64,000 nt of DNA from Flavobacterium salilacus subsp. salilacus (GTDB lineage Bacteria > Bacteroidota > Bacteroidia > Flavobacteriales > Flavobacteriaceae): the NCBI RefSeq assembly GCF_004634195.1, contig NZ_SKBP01000002.1:310001-374000 (forward strand). The letters run 5' to 3'. Below, one piece after another: positions 46,681 to 55,727 of the stretch. Below the pieces are notes generated by a model, which saw nothing but the letters and a program-made list of their open reading frames with translations, had not been told where the DNA came from and did not search any database. Position numbers and translations under genes: made by a program. The first letter of the stretch is position 1; the number at the start of each line of letters is the position of its first letter.

Positions 46681-48450
46681 TTAAGGGTAAAAAGTTCCAG
46701 TGCCTGAAATTTGTGCTGTATATACACCACCATCAGGCGAACCAACAGTACTTGGCATGGTTCCGGAAAATGAAAAAGTATTTGCTCCTGTTTTTATAAA
46801 AGTTCCTTCACCAAAAACAGAGCTAAACCCATATTCACTAAAGTTAAAACCATCTGTGGTATAAGTACCGTTTTGAGCATCTACAGTAAAGTTTATGTAA
46901 TTACCATCATAACAATTATATTCACCGGAAAATTGAAATACCGTACCTATTGGACTATTCATCAATTCAATCAGTTTATTACTATAAAAAAACACATTGT
47001 CACCAACATCATTCATAAACCGTAGATTACTAAAATCACATCCCGCTTCATCATCAACATAAAAATTATAAAGAGGATAAATAACATTTGATGTGTCAGG
47101 GAATACTAATCCCGATCCACTTAACGTAAATTGAATTTGACCCGAATATTGAGGAGTATTATTAACTTCAATATCAAAACTACCGGAAAAATTACTAAAA
47201 TCATCTGCATAACTATAATTTAGTGTTGTGCTTACAGGTAATGAAGATGGTGTACCGTTTATTTTAATTTTTATATTCAACATTCCGTCACTTTGCAGGT
47301 TTGCGCTTTCTAATATTAGGTTAGGATGGTTAATGCTGAGTGTAAGATTTTGCATTATCTGATTATTTACATCGTAACCTTCAGGAGTAACAGTGTCCGG
47401 TAAAGTAACTAACGGAATAGTGCTAAAACTCACCAAAGGGATATTATTGTTTACCCATTGTATTGAGGTATTAACTTTTGCAACAAAAGCATTTAGCTTA
47501 TTTTTTGTTTCAAAATACAGTTTCATGTATTCTTGCTGACTACCGGAGTCTGAGTCAACAATTTGTTGTGCTCCTATATTAAAAGGCACCGTTTTGGCAA
47601 CATCATCTGTAAAGCTTAGTACAGCGTTTGTAGTCCTGCCGTTAGTACCAAGTATTGAATTAATTTTAAGCTGAATGATATTAACATTATTATCTATAAG
47701 GTCAAAATGATAATCGAGGGCACTTGAAATACCAGCAATAGCAACACCTATTGCTATAGGACGTATAATATTGGAGGGTTCTAAAACCGCTACTGTTCCG
47801 CCTACAATACCTACCGCAAGCGCGGCTTTAAACTTTAGCACCAATAATTTATTGGCGGCCATATCTATCTCGCTCATAGGAGCTCTTCCTGCCGTAACAT
47901 TACTGTAATCTGATAAAAAAACGGCATCTATTATCGTTTTATTTACTTGATAAAACCTTGCTACTTCTGTTTTATCTCCTTCCGAAAGATTGTCATAATA
48001 GGAAACCATATTATTATAATTACTGATATAGTCCGCATCGGCAACAGTACTGCTCAGTCCCGAGTTGAAATCTTCAAAATTTGTAAAGAATGGTGTTAAA
48101 GTTTCTGTTACCGATTGAGACAATACCGCATCGACAACTTCATATTTTATTTTAGTATTATTAAGGTCGGTAATTATCAATTCGTTTTCACCTAAAGATG
48201 CATCTCCCGCAACATAAAATACCAACTCATGATCGCCTGTCTTAGAAAGCTGTATGGGTTTTCCGCCAAGTGTACCATTATATTCCTCATCAGACAAACT
48301 TACAGATTCGGTATCAATTGTTACAATTTGATATCTTGATACTACTCCTCCATTTTCATCAATCGGGTTATCTTCACTATCATCATTAGAACATGAAAAA
48401 GTGAAAAGAACTGCTAAAAACAGTGAAAATTTTAATAGAATTGATTTCAT
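46681..48450 (-). CDS. large lipoprotein with internal hydrophobic segment, unknown
   Basis: The 589-residue protein has a lipoprotein signal (LFTFSCSNDDSED, Cys20 followed by acidic residues, as in surface-exposed Bacteroidota lipoproteins). A helical domain (about 105-200) leads to a long hydrophobic Gly/Ala/Ile segment (about 202-245) that looks like a membrane hairpin or buried core, followed by beta-rich Ig-like parts (about 350-480) and a C-terminal beta domain rich in Tyr, Asn and Gly. I do not recognise a named family. It is divergent from a PAS-LuxR regulator 92 bases away. Confidence 0.72.
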   Translation of the reverse strand: MKSILLKFSLFLAVLFTFSCSNDDSEDNPIDENGGVVSRYQIVTIDTESVSLSDEEYNGTLGGKPIQLSKTGDHELVFYVAGDASLGENELIITDLNNTKIKYEVVDAVLSQSVTETLTPFFTNFEDFNSGLSSTVADADYISNYNNMVSYYDNLSEGDKTEVARFYQVNKTIIDAVFLSDYSNVTAGRAPMSEIDMAANKLLVLKFKAALAVGIVGGTVAVLEPSNIIRPIAIGVAIAGISSALDYHFDLIDNNVNIIQLKINSILGTNGRTTNAVLSFTDDVAKTVPFNIGAQQIVDSDSGSQQEYMKLYFETKNKLNAFVAKVNTSIQWVNNNIPLVSFSTIPLVTLPDTVTPEGYDVNNQIMQNLTLSINHPNLILESANLQSDGMLNIKIKINGTPSSLPVSTTLNYSYADDFSNFSGSFDIEVNNTPQYSGQIQFTLSGSGLVFPDTSNVIYPLYNFYVDDEAGCDFSNLRFMNDVGDNVFFYSNKLIELMNSPIGTVFQFSGEYNCYDGNYINFTVDAQNGTYTTDGFNFSEYGFSSVFGEGTFIKTGANTFSFSGTMPSTVGSPDGGVYTAQISGTGTFYP

Positions 48451-48542
48451 AAATAAAAATTTATTATTTTGTGTAAAGTTTGTAAAAAAAAGATTGCGAA
48501 AAAATAACTAATAATAGTGATTTTATCCCCCTCCTCAATGCG

Positions 48543-49319
48543 ATGGAAATTTTAAAATATGACGAAGTAAAAAAAACATGGTATCAAATAGGTCGATATC
48601 AGAAAAACGATAAAAATCCGGAATTAGAAATAGAAATTCATAAAAAGCTGTTGAATATATTTCAAGCCGGCGATTTTTACTATTATATTTTCAGCCCTCC
48701 TACTGCTGAAATAGAATTTACCAGCGAAGAAGTAAAAAAAATGTGGGGGTTTAGCAACGCTAATGAATTTAGTGTAGAGTATATTTATGAAAATTTGCAT
48801 CCTGATGATAAGTCCCGCTTTGTGGCACACGAGTATAAGGTAACTGAATTTTTTAATTCACTCCCACCCGAAAAAACCTTAAAATATAAGGTAAGTTACG
48901 ATTACAGGATTAAAGGCACTGATGGTAAATACAAATGGATATTACAGCAAGTACTTACGATTCAAAGCGATGATAAAGGCTCTGTTTTAAGAGTTCTTGG
49001 CATGCATACAGACATTACACATATAAAAACAGATAATAAGGCTTCGGGACTTTCTTTTATAGGTCTGGATGGCGAACCATCATATCATAATGTTCCTACA
49101 GACTTGTTAATCCTAACATCGGGAAAAGAACTATTTACCAAAAGGGAAAAAGAAATTTTAAAATATGTTGTGGAAGGCAAAACAACCCATCAGATAGCAG
49201 ATATACTTTCTGTATCAGTACATACCATAAATTCTCACAGAAAAAACATATTGCAAAAAAGCGAATGTAATACAGTTGCCCAGCTTATAACTAAAACCAT
49301 TAATAACGGATGGATATAA
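48543..49319 (+). CDS. PAS-LuxR transcriptional regulator
   Basis: The 258-residue protein has a PAS domain of the PAS_3 type (about 45-165, MWGFSNANEFSVEYIYENLH and GKYKWILQQVLTIQSDDKG) and a C-terminal LuxR helix-turn-helix (about 196-255): LFTKREKEILKYVVEGKTT, HQIADILSVSVHTINSHRKN. This one-component form is very common in flavobacteria and senses an unknown ligand. It might regulate the divergent lipoprotein gene (inference from position only). Confidence 0.9.
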   Translation: MEILKYDEVKKTWYQIGRYQKNDKNPELEIEIHKKLLNIFQAGDFYYYIFSPPTAEIEFTSEEVKKMWGFSNANEFSVEYIYENLHPDDKSRFVAHEYKVTEFFNSLPPEKTLKYKVSYDYRIKGTDGKYKWILQQVLTIQSDDKGSVLRVLGMHTDITHIKTDNKASGLSFIGLDGEPSYHNVPTDLLILTSGKELFTKREKEILKYVVEGKTTHQIADILSVSVHTINSHRKNILQKSECNTVAQLITKTINNGWI

Positions 49320-49472
49320 ACATGTATAATTCAAAACTAAAATCCTCATGCGTTTTTTACAAAGGATTGTATTTTCTTTGGATTGTTATGGGTTAAAACA
49401 GGATGCTTAATACTGTTTTACGGAGAAGTCCTGTAAATTATAAAAAAACAATACAGAAAGTATTAAGTTTTG

Positions 49473-49504
49473 TTGCCATAAAAACTGTTTTATTTGTATG
49501 TTTG
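49473..49504 (+). promoter_or_regulatory. candidate promoter of the nuclease-like gene
   Basis: TTG (49473-49475), 21 bases, TATGTTTG (49497-49504), matching TAnnTTTG. The transcript would have a leader of about 75 bases. Confidence 0.45.
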
Positions 49505-49587
49505 CGCGCGCAGAAAGTTTTTCATCATATAGCTGATTGCGTTTTATACTATTTGTTTTGAGTACATTATAACTTTTTATATATAAA

Positions 49588-51264
49588 ATGCAAAAACTAA
49601 ACAAACTTATCATCCTGCTTGCCATTATCGGTCTTAAGTTAAGCCCGCTACAAGCACAAACTACAATTCTTGAGCAATCATTGCTAACGCAGCAGAGTTT
49701 TGACACATTTACACCCATAAGTGTAACAGGTGAACAAAACTGGAATTTTTACGACCCTTATGGTGCTGTATGCAGTGGCTTTTTTGGAGGAGAAAATTAT
49801 GCAAACGAAGACTGGCTCATTAGCCCGGCTATGAATTTATCTCAAATGGATAATGTAAAACTTACCTTTAGCCACACTCGAGGCAACGCAGCCGTAATGA
49901 ATGCAGGGGTTAATGAAGGTTGGTATAAAGCATTTGCCACAGCCAACTTTACCGGAGATCCTTTAACAACAGAATGGATTGAGCTGGAAGGGCTTAACCA
50001 GAATATAACATCGGCATGGCAATTTATTTCTTCGGGTGAGCTTACCATACCTGAAGCTGCAAAGTCACAAAATTCAAGAATCGCCTTCCGTTACATATGC
50101 AGTTCAGACGAAAGTGCAACCTGGGAAATAAAAAATGTAAAAGTTACCGGGCAAGCCCCCGGTACGGATAGTTTCAAGATTACGAACTGGAACACCGAAT
50201 GGCTGGGTTGTGAGCAATTTGGTCCGAATAATGAAGATTTGCAAATCGAAAATGTAGTTTCGGTAATGCTTTCAATGAATGCTGATATTTACTGCATTCA
50301 GGAAGTTTCTAACACATCTTCAAATCCCTCTATCCAAACATTAGTATCATTATTGGGCAGCGACCAGTGGGGCGGGGCTATTGTGCCTTCAAACACAGGC
50401 GCCTGTAACCAAAGGCAAGGCATTATTTATAAAAAATCAAAAGTGCAATTGGTCGATTCTTTCGAGTTGATGAGCGGAAGCCCTTCACAAGGCAACTCGT
50501 ATCACTACAATTGGACAAGTGGTCGTTATCCTGCTGTATATCATGTAAACCTGATTGCGGGCAGTGAGTTAATACCTCTTTATCTGGTAAACATTCATGC
50601 CAAGGCAGAAGATGGTGAGGCCGAGAGCTATACCCGCAGGTTAGGAGGTTCGCAAGGGCTGAAAAACATACTTGACGGAACGAACTACAATACAAAAAAC
50701 ATAATTGTTATTGGAGATTTTAACGATTACCTGATAGGAACATCAAGTGATGCCTGCAATTGTACCAATTCGCCGTTTAAAAATTTTATAGATGATGAAA
50801 ACAATTACAACGGTATTACCAAAAATATTATAGATGTAAACACAAACTGGGGAACACGCCCGCTTATTGAGCATTTTATAATTTCTGACGAATTATTTGA
50901 CAATTATATTGCAAACAGTGCTGCACAGGATGTAACTATACCCCAAACTATCAACAATTTTTATAACACCACTTCTAACCACTTGCCTGTAAGTGCAAGG
51001 TTTGAGTTTACAACAGTGGCAAGCCAGGAAGAATTTGATACCACACAGGCTTCATGGACAATTTATCCCAACCCTGTTAAAGACAATTTGAACATAACCA
51101 TTACAGGAACAATAGAGAGCACAACCGCAGAAATTTACGACCTTACAGGCAGATTAGTACTTCAGGAAAATATAGGTAACAATACTGTTAACGTAAGTAA
51201 CCTGCCGGCAGGTATCTATATTTTGAGAATGGATAACAGAAACGGAAAGTTTGTAAAGGAATAA
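49588..51264 (+). CDS. secreted endonuclease/exonuclease/phosphatase-family protein, type A type IX cargo
   Basis: The 558-residue protein has a signal peptide (ends PLQAQ), an N-terminal jelly-roll/choice-of-anchor domain (about 30-190, ENYANEDWLISPAMNL), a DNase I-like domain (about 196-475) and a C-terminal type IX domain (WTIYPNPVKDNLNI ... AGIYILRMDN). DNase I-like residues visible are Asn202 (NWNTEW), Glu239 (IQEV), His337 (NIHAK), Asp377 and Asn379 (GDFND) and His465. Canonical SDH is here SNH (463-465). Exported by the type IX system; likely degrades extracellular DNA or phosphates (inference). Confidence 0.88.
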   Translation: MQKLNKLIILLAIIGLKLSPLQAQTTILEQSLLTQQSFDTFTPISVTGEQNWNFYDPYGAVCSGFFGGENYANEDWLISPAMNLSQMDNVKLTFSHTRGNAAVMNAGVNEGWYKAFATANFTGDPLTTEWIELEGLNQNITSAWQFISSGELTIPEAAKSQNSRIAFRYICSSDESATWEIKNVKVTGQAPGTDSFKITNWNTEWLGCEQFGPNNEDLQIENVVSVMLSMNADIYCIQEVSNTSSNPSIQTLVSLLGSDQWGGAIVPSNTGACNQRQGIIYKKSKVQLVDSFELMSGSPSQGNSYHYNWTSGRYPAVYHVNLIAGSELIPLYLVNIHAKAEDGEAESYTRRLGGSQGLKNILDGTNYNTKNIIVIGDFNDYLIGTSSDACNCTNSPFKNFIDDENNYNGITKNIIDVNTNWGTRPLIEHFIISDELFDNYIANSAAQDVTIPQTINNFYNTTSNHLPVSARFEFTTVASQEEFDTTQASWTIYPNPVKDNLNITITGTIESTTAEIYDLTGRLVLQENIGNNTVNVSNLPAGIYILRMDNRNGKFVKE

Positions 51265-51290
51265 GTTTTATAAAATAAAGAAACTTTCAA

Positions 51291-51314
51291 TAAAGCAGCC
51301 ATCGAGCTGCTTTA
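51291..51314 (+). terminator. terminator of the nuclease-like gene
   Basis: A perfect 9-bp stem (51291-51299 with 51306-51314) with loop CATCGA, 26 bases after the stop codon. Confidence 0.85.
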
Positions 51315-51355
51315 TTATTTATTAGTAAGCCTTTAAACAGAAAAAGCGTAAAATA

Positions 51356-51384
51356 AAAAAGCAAGCTACTATAGCTTGCTTTTT
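51356..51384 (-). terminator. bidirectional terminator next to the tRNA-like relic
   Basis: A perfect 13-bp stem (51356-51368 with 51372-51384) with a three-base loop and A/T tracts. On the minus strand it directly follows the tRNA-3'-like sequence, as the terminator at 52952-52979 follows tRNA-Val. Confidence 0.8.
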
Positions 51385-51416
51385 GTGGGCTGTAAAGGAT
51401 TACAGTCGAACACCTT
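51385..51416 (-). pseudogene. possible tRNA 3'-end relic
   Basis: Read on the plus strand, GTGGGCTGTAAAGGATT ... CGAAC resembles the 3' end of tRNA-Val at 52989 onward (GTGGGCGATGAGGGATTCGAAC), with a four-base insertion in the T-loop. No matching 5' acceptor strand (GGGCTGT) was found nearby. The same bases contain the small palindrome CTGTAA-AGGA-TTACAG, so a protein-binding or recombination site is an alternative reading. Confidence 0.35.
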
Positions 51417-51606
51417 GTGCCTATTCTAACTCTATTTAGCAATATTTAAAATCATTAATTGATAATCATTTCGAAATCGAGTGAATATAAAGTGTGAGGT
51501 TTCTATCGAACACAGATTGATTGCATTCGCATAATTTTCTTAATAGACCTAGTATATTGAATCCGGGTAATCTCAGCGATTGAGAACATCATTACCCAAC
51601 TTAAAC

Positions 51607-52833
51607 TTACTTGAAATTTGTTTTCAAACGTATAAACTCTTGCATGACCGGATTCATATATCTGGGTAGTACTTGCTCGCTGGATTTTGAAAACATTATT
51701 GAACCTATATATTTAAAATCATCAATTTGCTTTGTGTCATATGAATGTGATTTAATTGCTAAATGATTATTAATCATGTAAAATGCTAATATCTCGCTTT
51801 TAGCATGCTCGACCCTTTCACGGCTGTCCAGATTATTTATATCATTTTTATCATAAATATACATTTCTGAAACGAAAAGGATGCTAACTATCTTATCTAC
51901 TTCAAGGCGTTTAGCAATTTCGTTAAACTTTCTGTATAATGTAGTTTTGATCGAGAATCCGAAAGTAACTAATTCAAACGTATCATCACTATATAATATC
52001 ATACAAGTAGGTAATAGCGATTTTCCCATTTGAAAAATCACTAGGTGCATCATTTCAAATTTATTAAATAGGTCGCCAGTAGGATACACTTTATTTAGAT
52101 TTTCAATAGGAACCCTTATCTGGCCTTGACCGATTCGTATAGCAATTCTTGAAGCTTTCTCAAAATATCCCTTTTTACAGTAAAACACATAATCATCAAC
52201 AAAAAGCATATCTCTAGGTACTTTATAGAAATTCATCACTTCTATTTTACTTTCCAGTTCATCGGATAGTTTACAATCCTGATTGATTTGATTCTTCATG
52301 TCAGCTAATAAAAGCTTCATTTGGTTTATCCCGAAAATCAAATTATCATACAAATCTTCACTATGCCCATATTCATAAAATAAAAATTCAGCCGAAAACA
52401 TTACTTCTAATTGACCGAAACTTATAAATGTCGTTCGCAGTGAATCAACTATTGTCGAAATTTCGACATCATCGTCAATTGTAAAAACTAGTTCAGGCAG
52501 TGACAATGTCTGACCAAAATAAATATTAATTACAATCCGCTTCTCAAGATTAAAAGGCTGTTGCTTAAGTACCTCGTTCCGTTTTTCTATAAACCATTTA
52601 CCGACTTGGTTAACTAGGTATTTATCGCGCAATTTTTCGTACGTAGGCATGAATAAGGTATTAGCCAAAGATTTTTGCAGCACAAAGGTGACATTTCTAT
52701 ATTCCGAAAAGAAATTATCCAGATAACTTATATTGTCGAAGAAGTTTGTCCCTTTTTCAAATTTTTCTAAACTGTTTAAGGCGCTATAAAATTTATGCAG
52801 TGCCGGATATAATAGGCCTCTTGAGTTATTCAT
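51607..52833 (-). CDS. orphan protein of unknown function
   Basis: The 408-residue protein has no signal peptide or membrane helix. The first 110 residues look all-helical with RNVTFVLQKSL (46-56) and WFIEKRNEVLKQQPF (80-94). This is faintly like HEPN-type helical domains of defence or toxin proteins, but the RxxxxxH signature is absent. The remainder alternates strands and helices (FDNLIFGIN-like, SIKTTLYRKFNEIAKRLEVD, IVSILFVSEMYIYD). I do not recognise the family. Base composition is AT-rich. It lies alone between a possible tRNA relic and tRNA-Val, a place typical of recently gained genes. Confidence 0.65.
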   Translation of the reverse strand: MNNSRGLLYPALHKFYSALNSLEKFEKGTNFFDNISYLDNFFSEYRNVTFVLQKSLANTLFMPTYEKLRDKYLVNQVGKWFIEKRNEVLKQQPFNLEKRIVINIYFGQTLSLPELVFTIDDDVEISTIVDSLRTTFISFGQLEVMFSAEFLFYEYGHSEDLYDNLIFGINQMKLLLADMKNQINQDCKLSDELESKIEVMNFYKVPRDMLFVDDYVFYCKKGYFEKASRIAIRIGQGQIRVPIENLNKVYPTGDLFNKFEMMHLVIFQMGKSLLPTCMILYSDDTFELVTFGFSIKTTLYRKFNEIAKRLEVDKIVSILFVSEMYIYDKNDINNLDSRERVEHAKSEILAFYMINNHLAIKSHSYDTKQIDDFKYIGSIMFSKSSEQVLPRYMNPVMQEFIRLKTNFK

Positions 52834-52951
52834 CTATTTTTTTATTAAAAATTAAAGATATGAAATAACAAATCAAGAATTAGTAATATCTATTATGAGT
52901 ATTAACAGATATCAAGAAACAAGAAATTAACCTAACGTGATTGAATAAATT

Positions 52952-52979
52952 AAAAAATCCAGTTTTCACTGGATTTTTT
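52952..52979 (-). terminator. terminator of tRNA-Val
   Basis: A perfect 12-bp stem (52952-52963 with 52968-52979), loop TTTC, six A/T at each side, 11 bases after the tRNA 3' end. Confidence 0.9.
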
Positions 52980-52989
52980 AATTTTTCTG

Positions 52990-53064
52990 TGGGCGATGAG
53001 GGATTCGAACCCCCGACCCTCTCGGTGTAAACGAGATGCTCTGAACCAACTGAGCTAATCGCCC
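52990..53064 (-). tRNA. tRNA-Val (anticodon TAC)
   Basis: Read on the minus strand: acceptor GGGCGAT/ATCGCCC with discriminator A, D-arm GCTC...GAGC, anticodon stem TCTCG/CGAGA with loop TTTACAC (anticodon TAC), T-arm with TTCGAAT loop. The CCA end is not encoded. All arms pair with at most a G-T wobble. Confidence 0.97.
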
Positions 53065-53158
53065 TTATGTTGCTTTAACATTACGGAGTATCCTTGTTTG
53101 TTATTGCGAGTGCAAATATAGTCCAGTTTTTGGTATTTGCAAACATAATTTTAAAAAA

Positions 53159-54373
53159 TTATAAAATTTCTGCTACTACAAAGGTGCTGCCGCCTATATA
53201 AATAAAATCATTTTTTCCGGAATCCGACAAAGCAGCTTGATAAGCATCTGCAACAGAAGGATATAATTTTCCCTGCAAACCAAATGCATTAGCCTCTCCT
53301 TGAAGAATCTCAGCGTGTAAGCCCCTCGGCACATCAGGCTTACAAAAGTAATAACGTGCCTCTTTAGGCAACAAGGGTAATATATTACTCAAATCTTTAT
53401 CATTAACCACCCCGAAAACAATTCGTAAAACGTCAAATTTTTGTTGCAGCACCTGCTTCATCACCATTGCTAAGCCGTGTGGGTTGTGTGCGGTATCGCA
53501 CACTGCTACAGGGCTGGTATTTATTTGCTGCCATCTGCCCATAAAACCGGTATTGGCAGTAACAGTAAGCAATCCTTTTTTAATAGCCTCTTCAGGTATT
53601 TCAAAATGCTTTTGTAATACAGCTATGGTTTGCAACACTGTTTTTTGGTTTTGTACTTGGTAAACCCCTGTTAAATCTGAAGGATATAACTCCCGCACCT
53701 CATCCTGTGCAAAATAAATAGGTGCATTATGCTCATGTGCTGCTTTTTCAAAAACAGGTTTAGTTTCAGTTGTATATTCGCCTATAACTACAGGTATATT
53801 ATCTTTTATAATTCCTGCCTTCTCCCCTGCTATTTCGGCTTCGGTAGTGCCTAAAAACTGGGTATGGTCTAACCCTATATTGGTTATTACCGATACCAGC
53901 GGAGTGATGATATTGGTAGAGTCGAGCCTGCCGCCCATTCCGGTTTCTATAACAGCAATATCAACTTGCTCTTGGGCAAAATAATCAAAAGCAAGTCCAA
54001 CAGTCATTTCAAAAAAACTGAGTTGTTGTACCTCAAAAAAAGACTTATTGTTGTTTATAAAACGGCACACGTGGTCTTCGGGAATATCCTGCCCGTTTAT
54101 CTTGATGCGCTCTCTGAAATCTTTGAGGTGGGGCGATGTGTATAAGCCTGTTTTATAGCCTGCCTGTTGTAACACTGATGCCAGCATGTTTGATACCGAC
54201 CCTTTACCATTGGTACCTGCTATATGTATGGTTTTTATTTTACGCTCGGGGTTGCCTAAATGTTGCGCCAGTAACAGTGTGTTGGTAAGGTCTTTTTTAT
54301 AGGCAGATGCTCCCTGCTGCTGGTACATAGGCAGTCGGCTGAACATCCATGCTGTAGTTTCTTTATAGTTCAT
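53159..54373 (-). CDS. folC: dihydrofolate synthase / folylpolyglutamate synthase
   Basis: Start at 54373 (MNYKETTAWMFSRLPMYQQQ) is the normal FolC beginning; a frame eight residues longer would run into the preceding terminator. The 404-residue Mur-ligase-family protein has the P-loop IAGTNGKGSVSNML (51-64), TSPHL and ETGMGGRLDSTN, and DTAHNPHG in the C-domain. It adds glutamate to dihydropteroate and folates. The terminator of the upstream dehydrogenase gene ends four bases before its ATG. Confidence 0.95.
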   Translation of the reverse strand: MNYKETTAWMFSRLPMYQQQGASAYKKDLTNTLLLAQHLGNPERKIKTIHIAGTNGKGSVSNMLASVLQQAGYKTGLYTSPHLKDFRERIKINGQDIPEDHVCRFINNNKSFFEVQQLSFFEMTVGLAFDYFAQEQVDIAVIETGMGGRLDSTNIITPLVSVITNIGLDHTQFLGTTEAEIAGEKAGIIKDNIPVVIGEYTTETKPVFEKAAHEHNAPIYFAQDEVRELYPSDLTGVYQVQNQKTVLQTIAVLQKHFEIPEEAIKKGLLTVTANTGFMGRWQQINTSPVAVCDTAHNPHGLAMVMKQVLQQKFDVLRIVFGVVNDKDLSNILPLLPKEARYYFCKPDVPRGLHAEILQGEANAFGLQGKLYPSVADAYQAALSDSGKNDFIYIGGSTFVVAEIL

Positions 54374-54376
54374 AAC

Positions 54377-54405
54377 AAAAAAATGGCAGAATATCATCTG
54401 CCATT
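54377..54405 (-). terminator. terminator of the Glu/Leu dehydrogenase gene, abutting the folC start
   Basis: A 9-bp stem (54382-54390 with 54397-54405) with loop ATATCA; on the minus strand seven T follow (54383-54377). The folC ATG begins at 54373, almost without spacer. Confidence 0.8.
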
Positions 54406-54437
54406 AAAATTACTATTTTTTTATACTATTCTTGCAG

Positions 54438-55664
54438 TTATACCAGTTGCTTTAATGCAATTTCAAAAGCTGTATGGCTTATATTGGTTTTAGAGCTGTT
54501 TTGTGCATATACATTTTGCATTGCTCTTTGTATCGTTTCAGAAGTGTCTTTAAATACAGCTTCGTCCGTCATGCTTACTTTTTTCTCCATAAAATAGGCA
54601 AATACTCTTGCCATACCACAATTAGAGATAAAGTCAGGAATCAGGCTCACTTTGCTGTCAGTAGCTTCCATGATAGAACCAAAGAAAATTTCTTTGTCTG
54701 CAAACGGTACATTAGCCCCGCAGGAGATAACTTCAAGCCCTGATGCTATCATATTATCTATTTGCTCTTTAGTTACAAGTCTTGACGCTGCACATGGGGC
54801 AAATATTTGTGCGCCCGCTTTCCAAATTTCCTGATTGATGGTTTCAAACGGAATCATATTTTCGGCAACCAGTTTATTACCGTCTTTATTAAGGAACAAG
54901 TTTCTTATTTCTTCAAATGTAAAACCTTCTTTATTAAGCACACCGCCGTCGCGGTCTATAATACCTACTACTTTTGCTCCCATTTCGGCAAGATAGAATG
55001 CTGCTGCCGAACCTACGTTACCGAAACCTTGTACTATGGCTTTTTTACCTTTTACATCACCTCCATATATGCTATAAAAATGGCGTACGGCTTCGGCAAC
55101 ACCATAGCCTGTAATCATATCGGCAACAGTATATTTTCTGTTAACATCAGGAGAGAAAGCGGGATTTTCTATCACTTTAATTACTCCCTGACGTAATTGC
55201 CCTATCCGGTTTATTTTATCGGCTTCGGTAGGCTTAAAGTGTCCGTTAAACACGCCTTCCTGCGGATGCCATACACCGCACTCCTCTGTCATCGGGATAA
55301 CCTCATGAATTTCATCTACATTTAGGTCGCCACCTGTACCATAGTAGCTTTTCAGTAATGGGGAAACGGCTTTGTACCAGCGTTGTAACACACCTTTTTT
55401 ACGTGGGTCGGCAGGATCAAAATTTATTCCGGATTTGGCACCGCCTATTGCAGGGCCTGAAACGGTAAACTTTACTTCCATTGTTTTGGCAAGCGATAGG
55501 ACCTCGTTCATATCAAGTCCTTTTCTCATTCTTGTTCCTCCGCCGGCTGCACCGCCACGCAGGGAGTTTATCACTGTCCAGCCTTCGGCTTCGGTTTCGC
55601 TGTCTTTCCAGTTAAATACTATTTCGGGCTCTTTATTTTCGTATTTGCTTAATAAATCTTTCAT
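54438..55664 (-). CDS. Glu/Leu/Phe/Val dehydrogenase
   Basis: The 408-residue amino acid dehydrogenase has a dimerisation domain with the substrate Lys regions (FTVSGPAIGGAKSGINFDP and GTGGDLNVDE) and an NAD(P)-binding domain (VQGFGNVGSAAAFYLAEMGAKVVGI, GxGxxG). These enzymes deaminate glutamate or branched-chain amino acids to keto acids and ammonia. PAIGGAKSGINF differs from GGGKGG of classical glutamate dehydrogenase, so substrate is open. Transcribed alone with its own terminator. Confidence 0.93.
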   Translation of the reverse strand: MKDLLSKYENKEPEIVFNWKDSETEAEGWTVINSLRGGAAGGGTRMRKGLDMNEVLSLAKTMEVKFTVSGPAIGGAKSGINFDPADPRKKGVLQRWYKAVSPLLKSYYGTGGDLNVDEIHEVIPMTEECGVWHPQEGVFNGHFKPTEADKINRIGQLRQGVIKVIENPAFSPDVNRKYTVADMITGYGVAEAVRHFYSIYGGDVKGKKAIVQGFGNVGSAAAFYLAEMGAKVVGIIDRDGGVLNKEGFTFEEIRNLFLNKDGNKLVAENMIPFETINQEIWKAGAQIFAPCAASRLVTKEQIDNMIASGLEVISCGANVPFADKEIFFGSIMEATDSKVSLIPDFISNCGMARVFAYFMEKKVSMTDEAVFKDTSETIQRAMQNVYAQNSSKTNISHTAFEIALKQLV

Positions 55665-55688
55665 TTGTTGCGTTTTTTTAAATCGTCA

Positions 55689-55696
55689 CAAATATA
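55689..55696 (-). promoter_or_regulatory. candidate -7 element of the dehydrogenase gene
   Basis: TATATTTG on the minus strand fits TAnnTTTG, 25 bases before the ATG at 55664. No good TTG is seen at -33. Confidence 0.45.
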
Positions 55697-55727
55697 TAAA
55701 ACATATAAATGAGAATTTTGTATTTTT

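Larger units (their letters stand above)
51265..51606. other. gene-free region with two terminators and a possible tRNA relic
   Basis: This 342-base stretch holds the terminator of the nuclease-like gene (51291-51314), a second bidirectional terminator (51356-51384) with no protein gene ending at it, a tRNA-3'-like sequence (51385-51416) and AT-rich sequence without open frames. TCGAACAC occurs twice (51406-51413 and 51505-51512). Confidence 0.6.

Noticed and set aside
49504..49512. GCGCGCGC run before the nuclease-like gene
   Set aside because: Short alternating tract just downstream of a candidate -7 element; no evidence of special structure or function.
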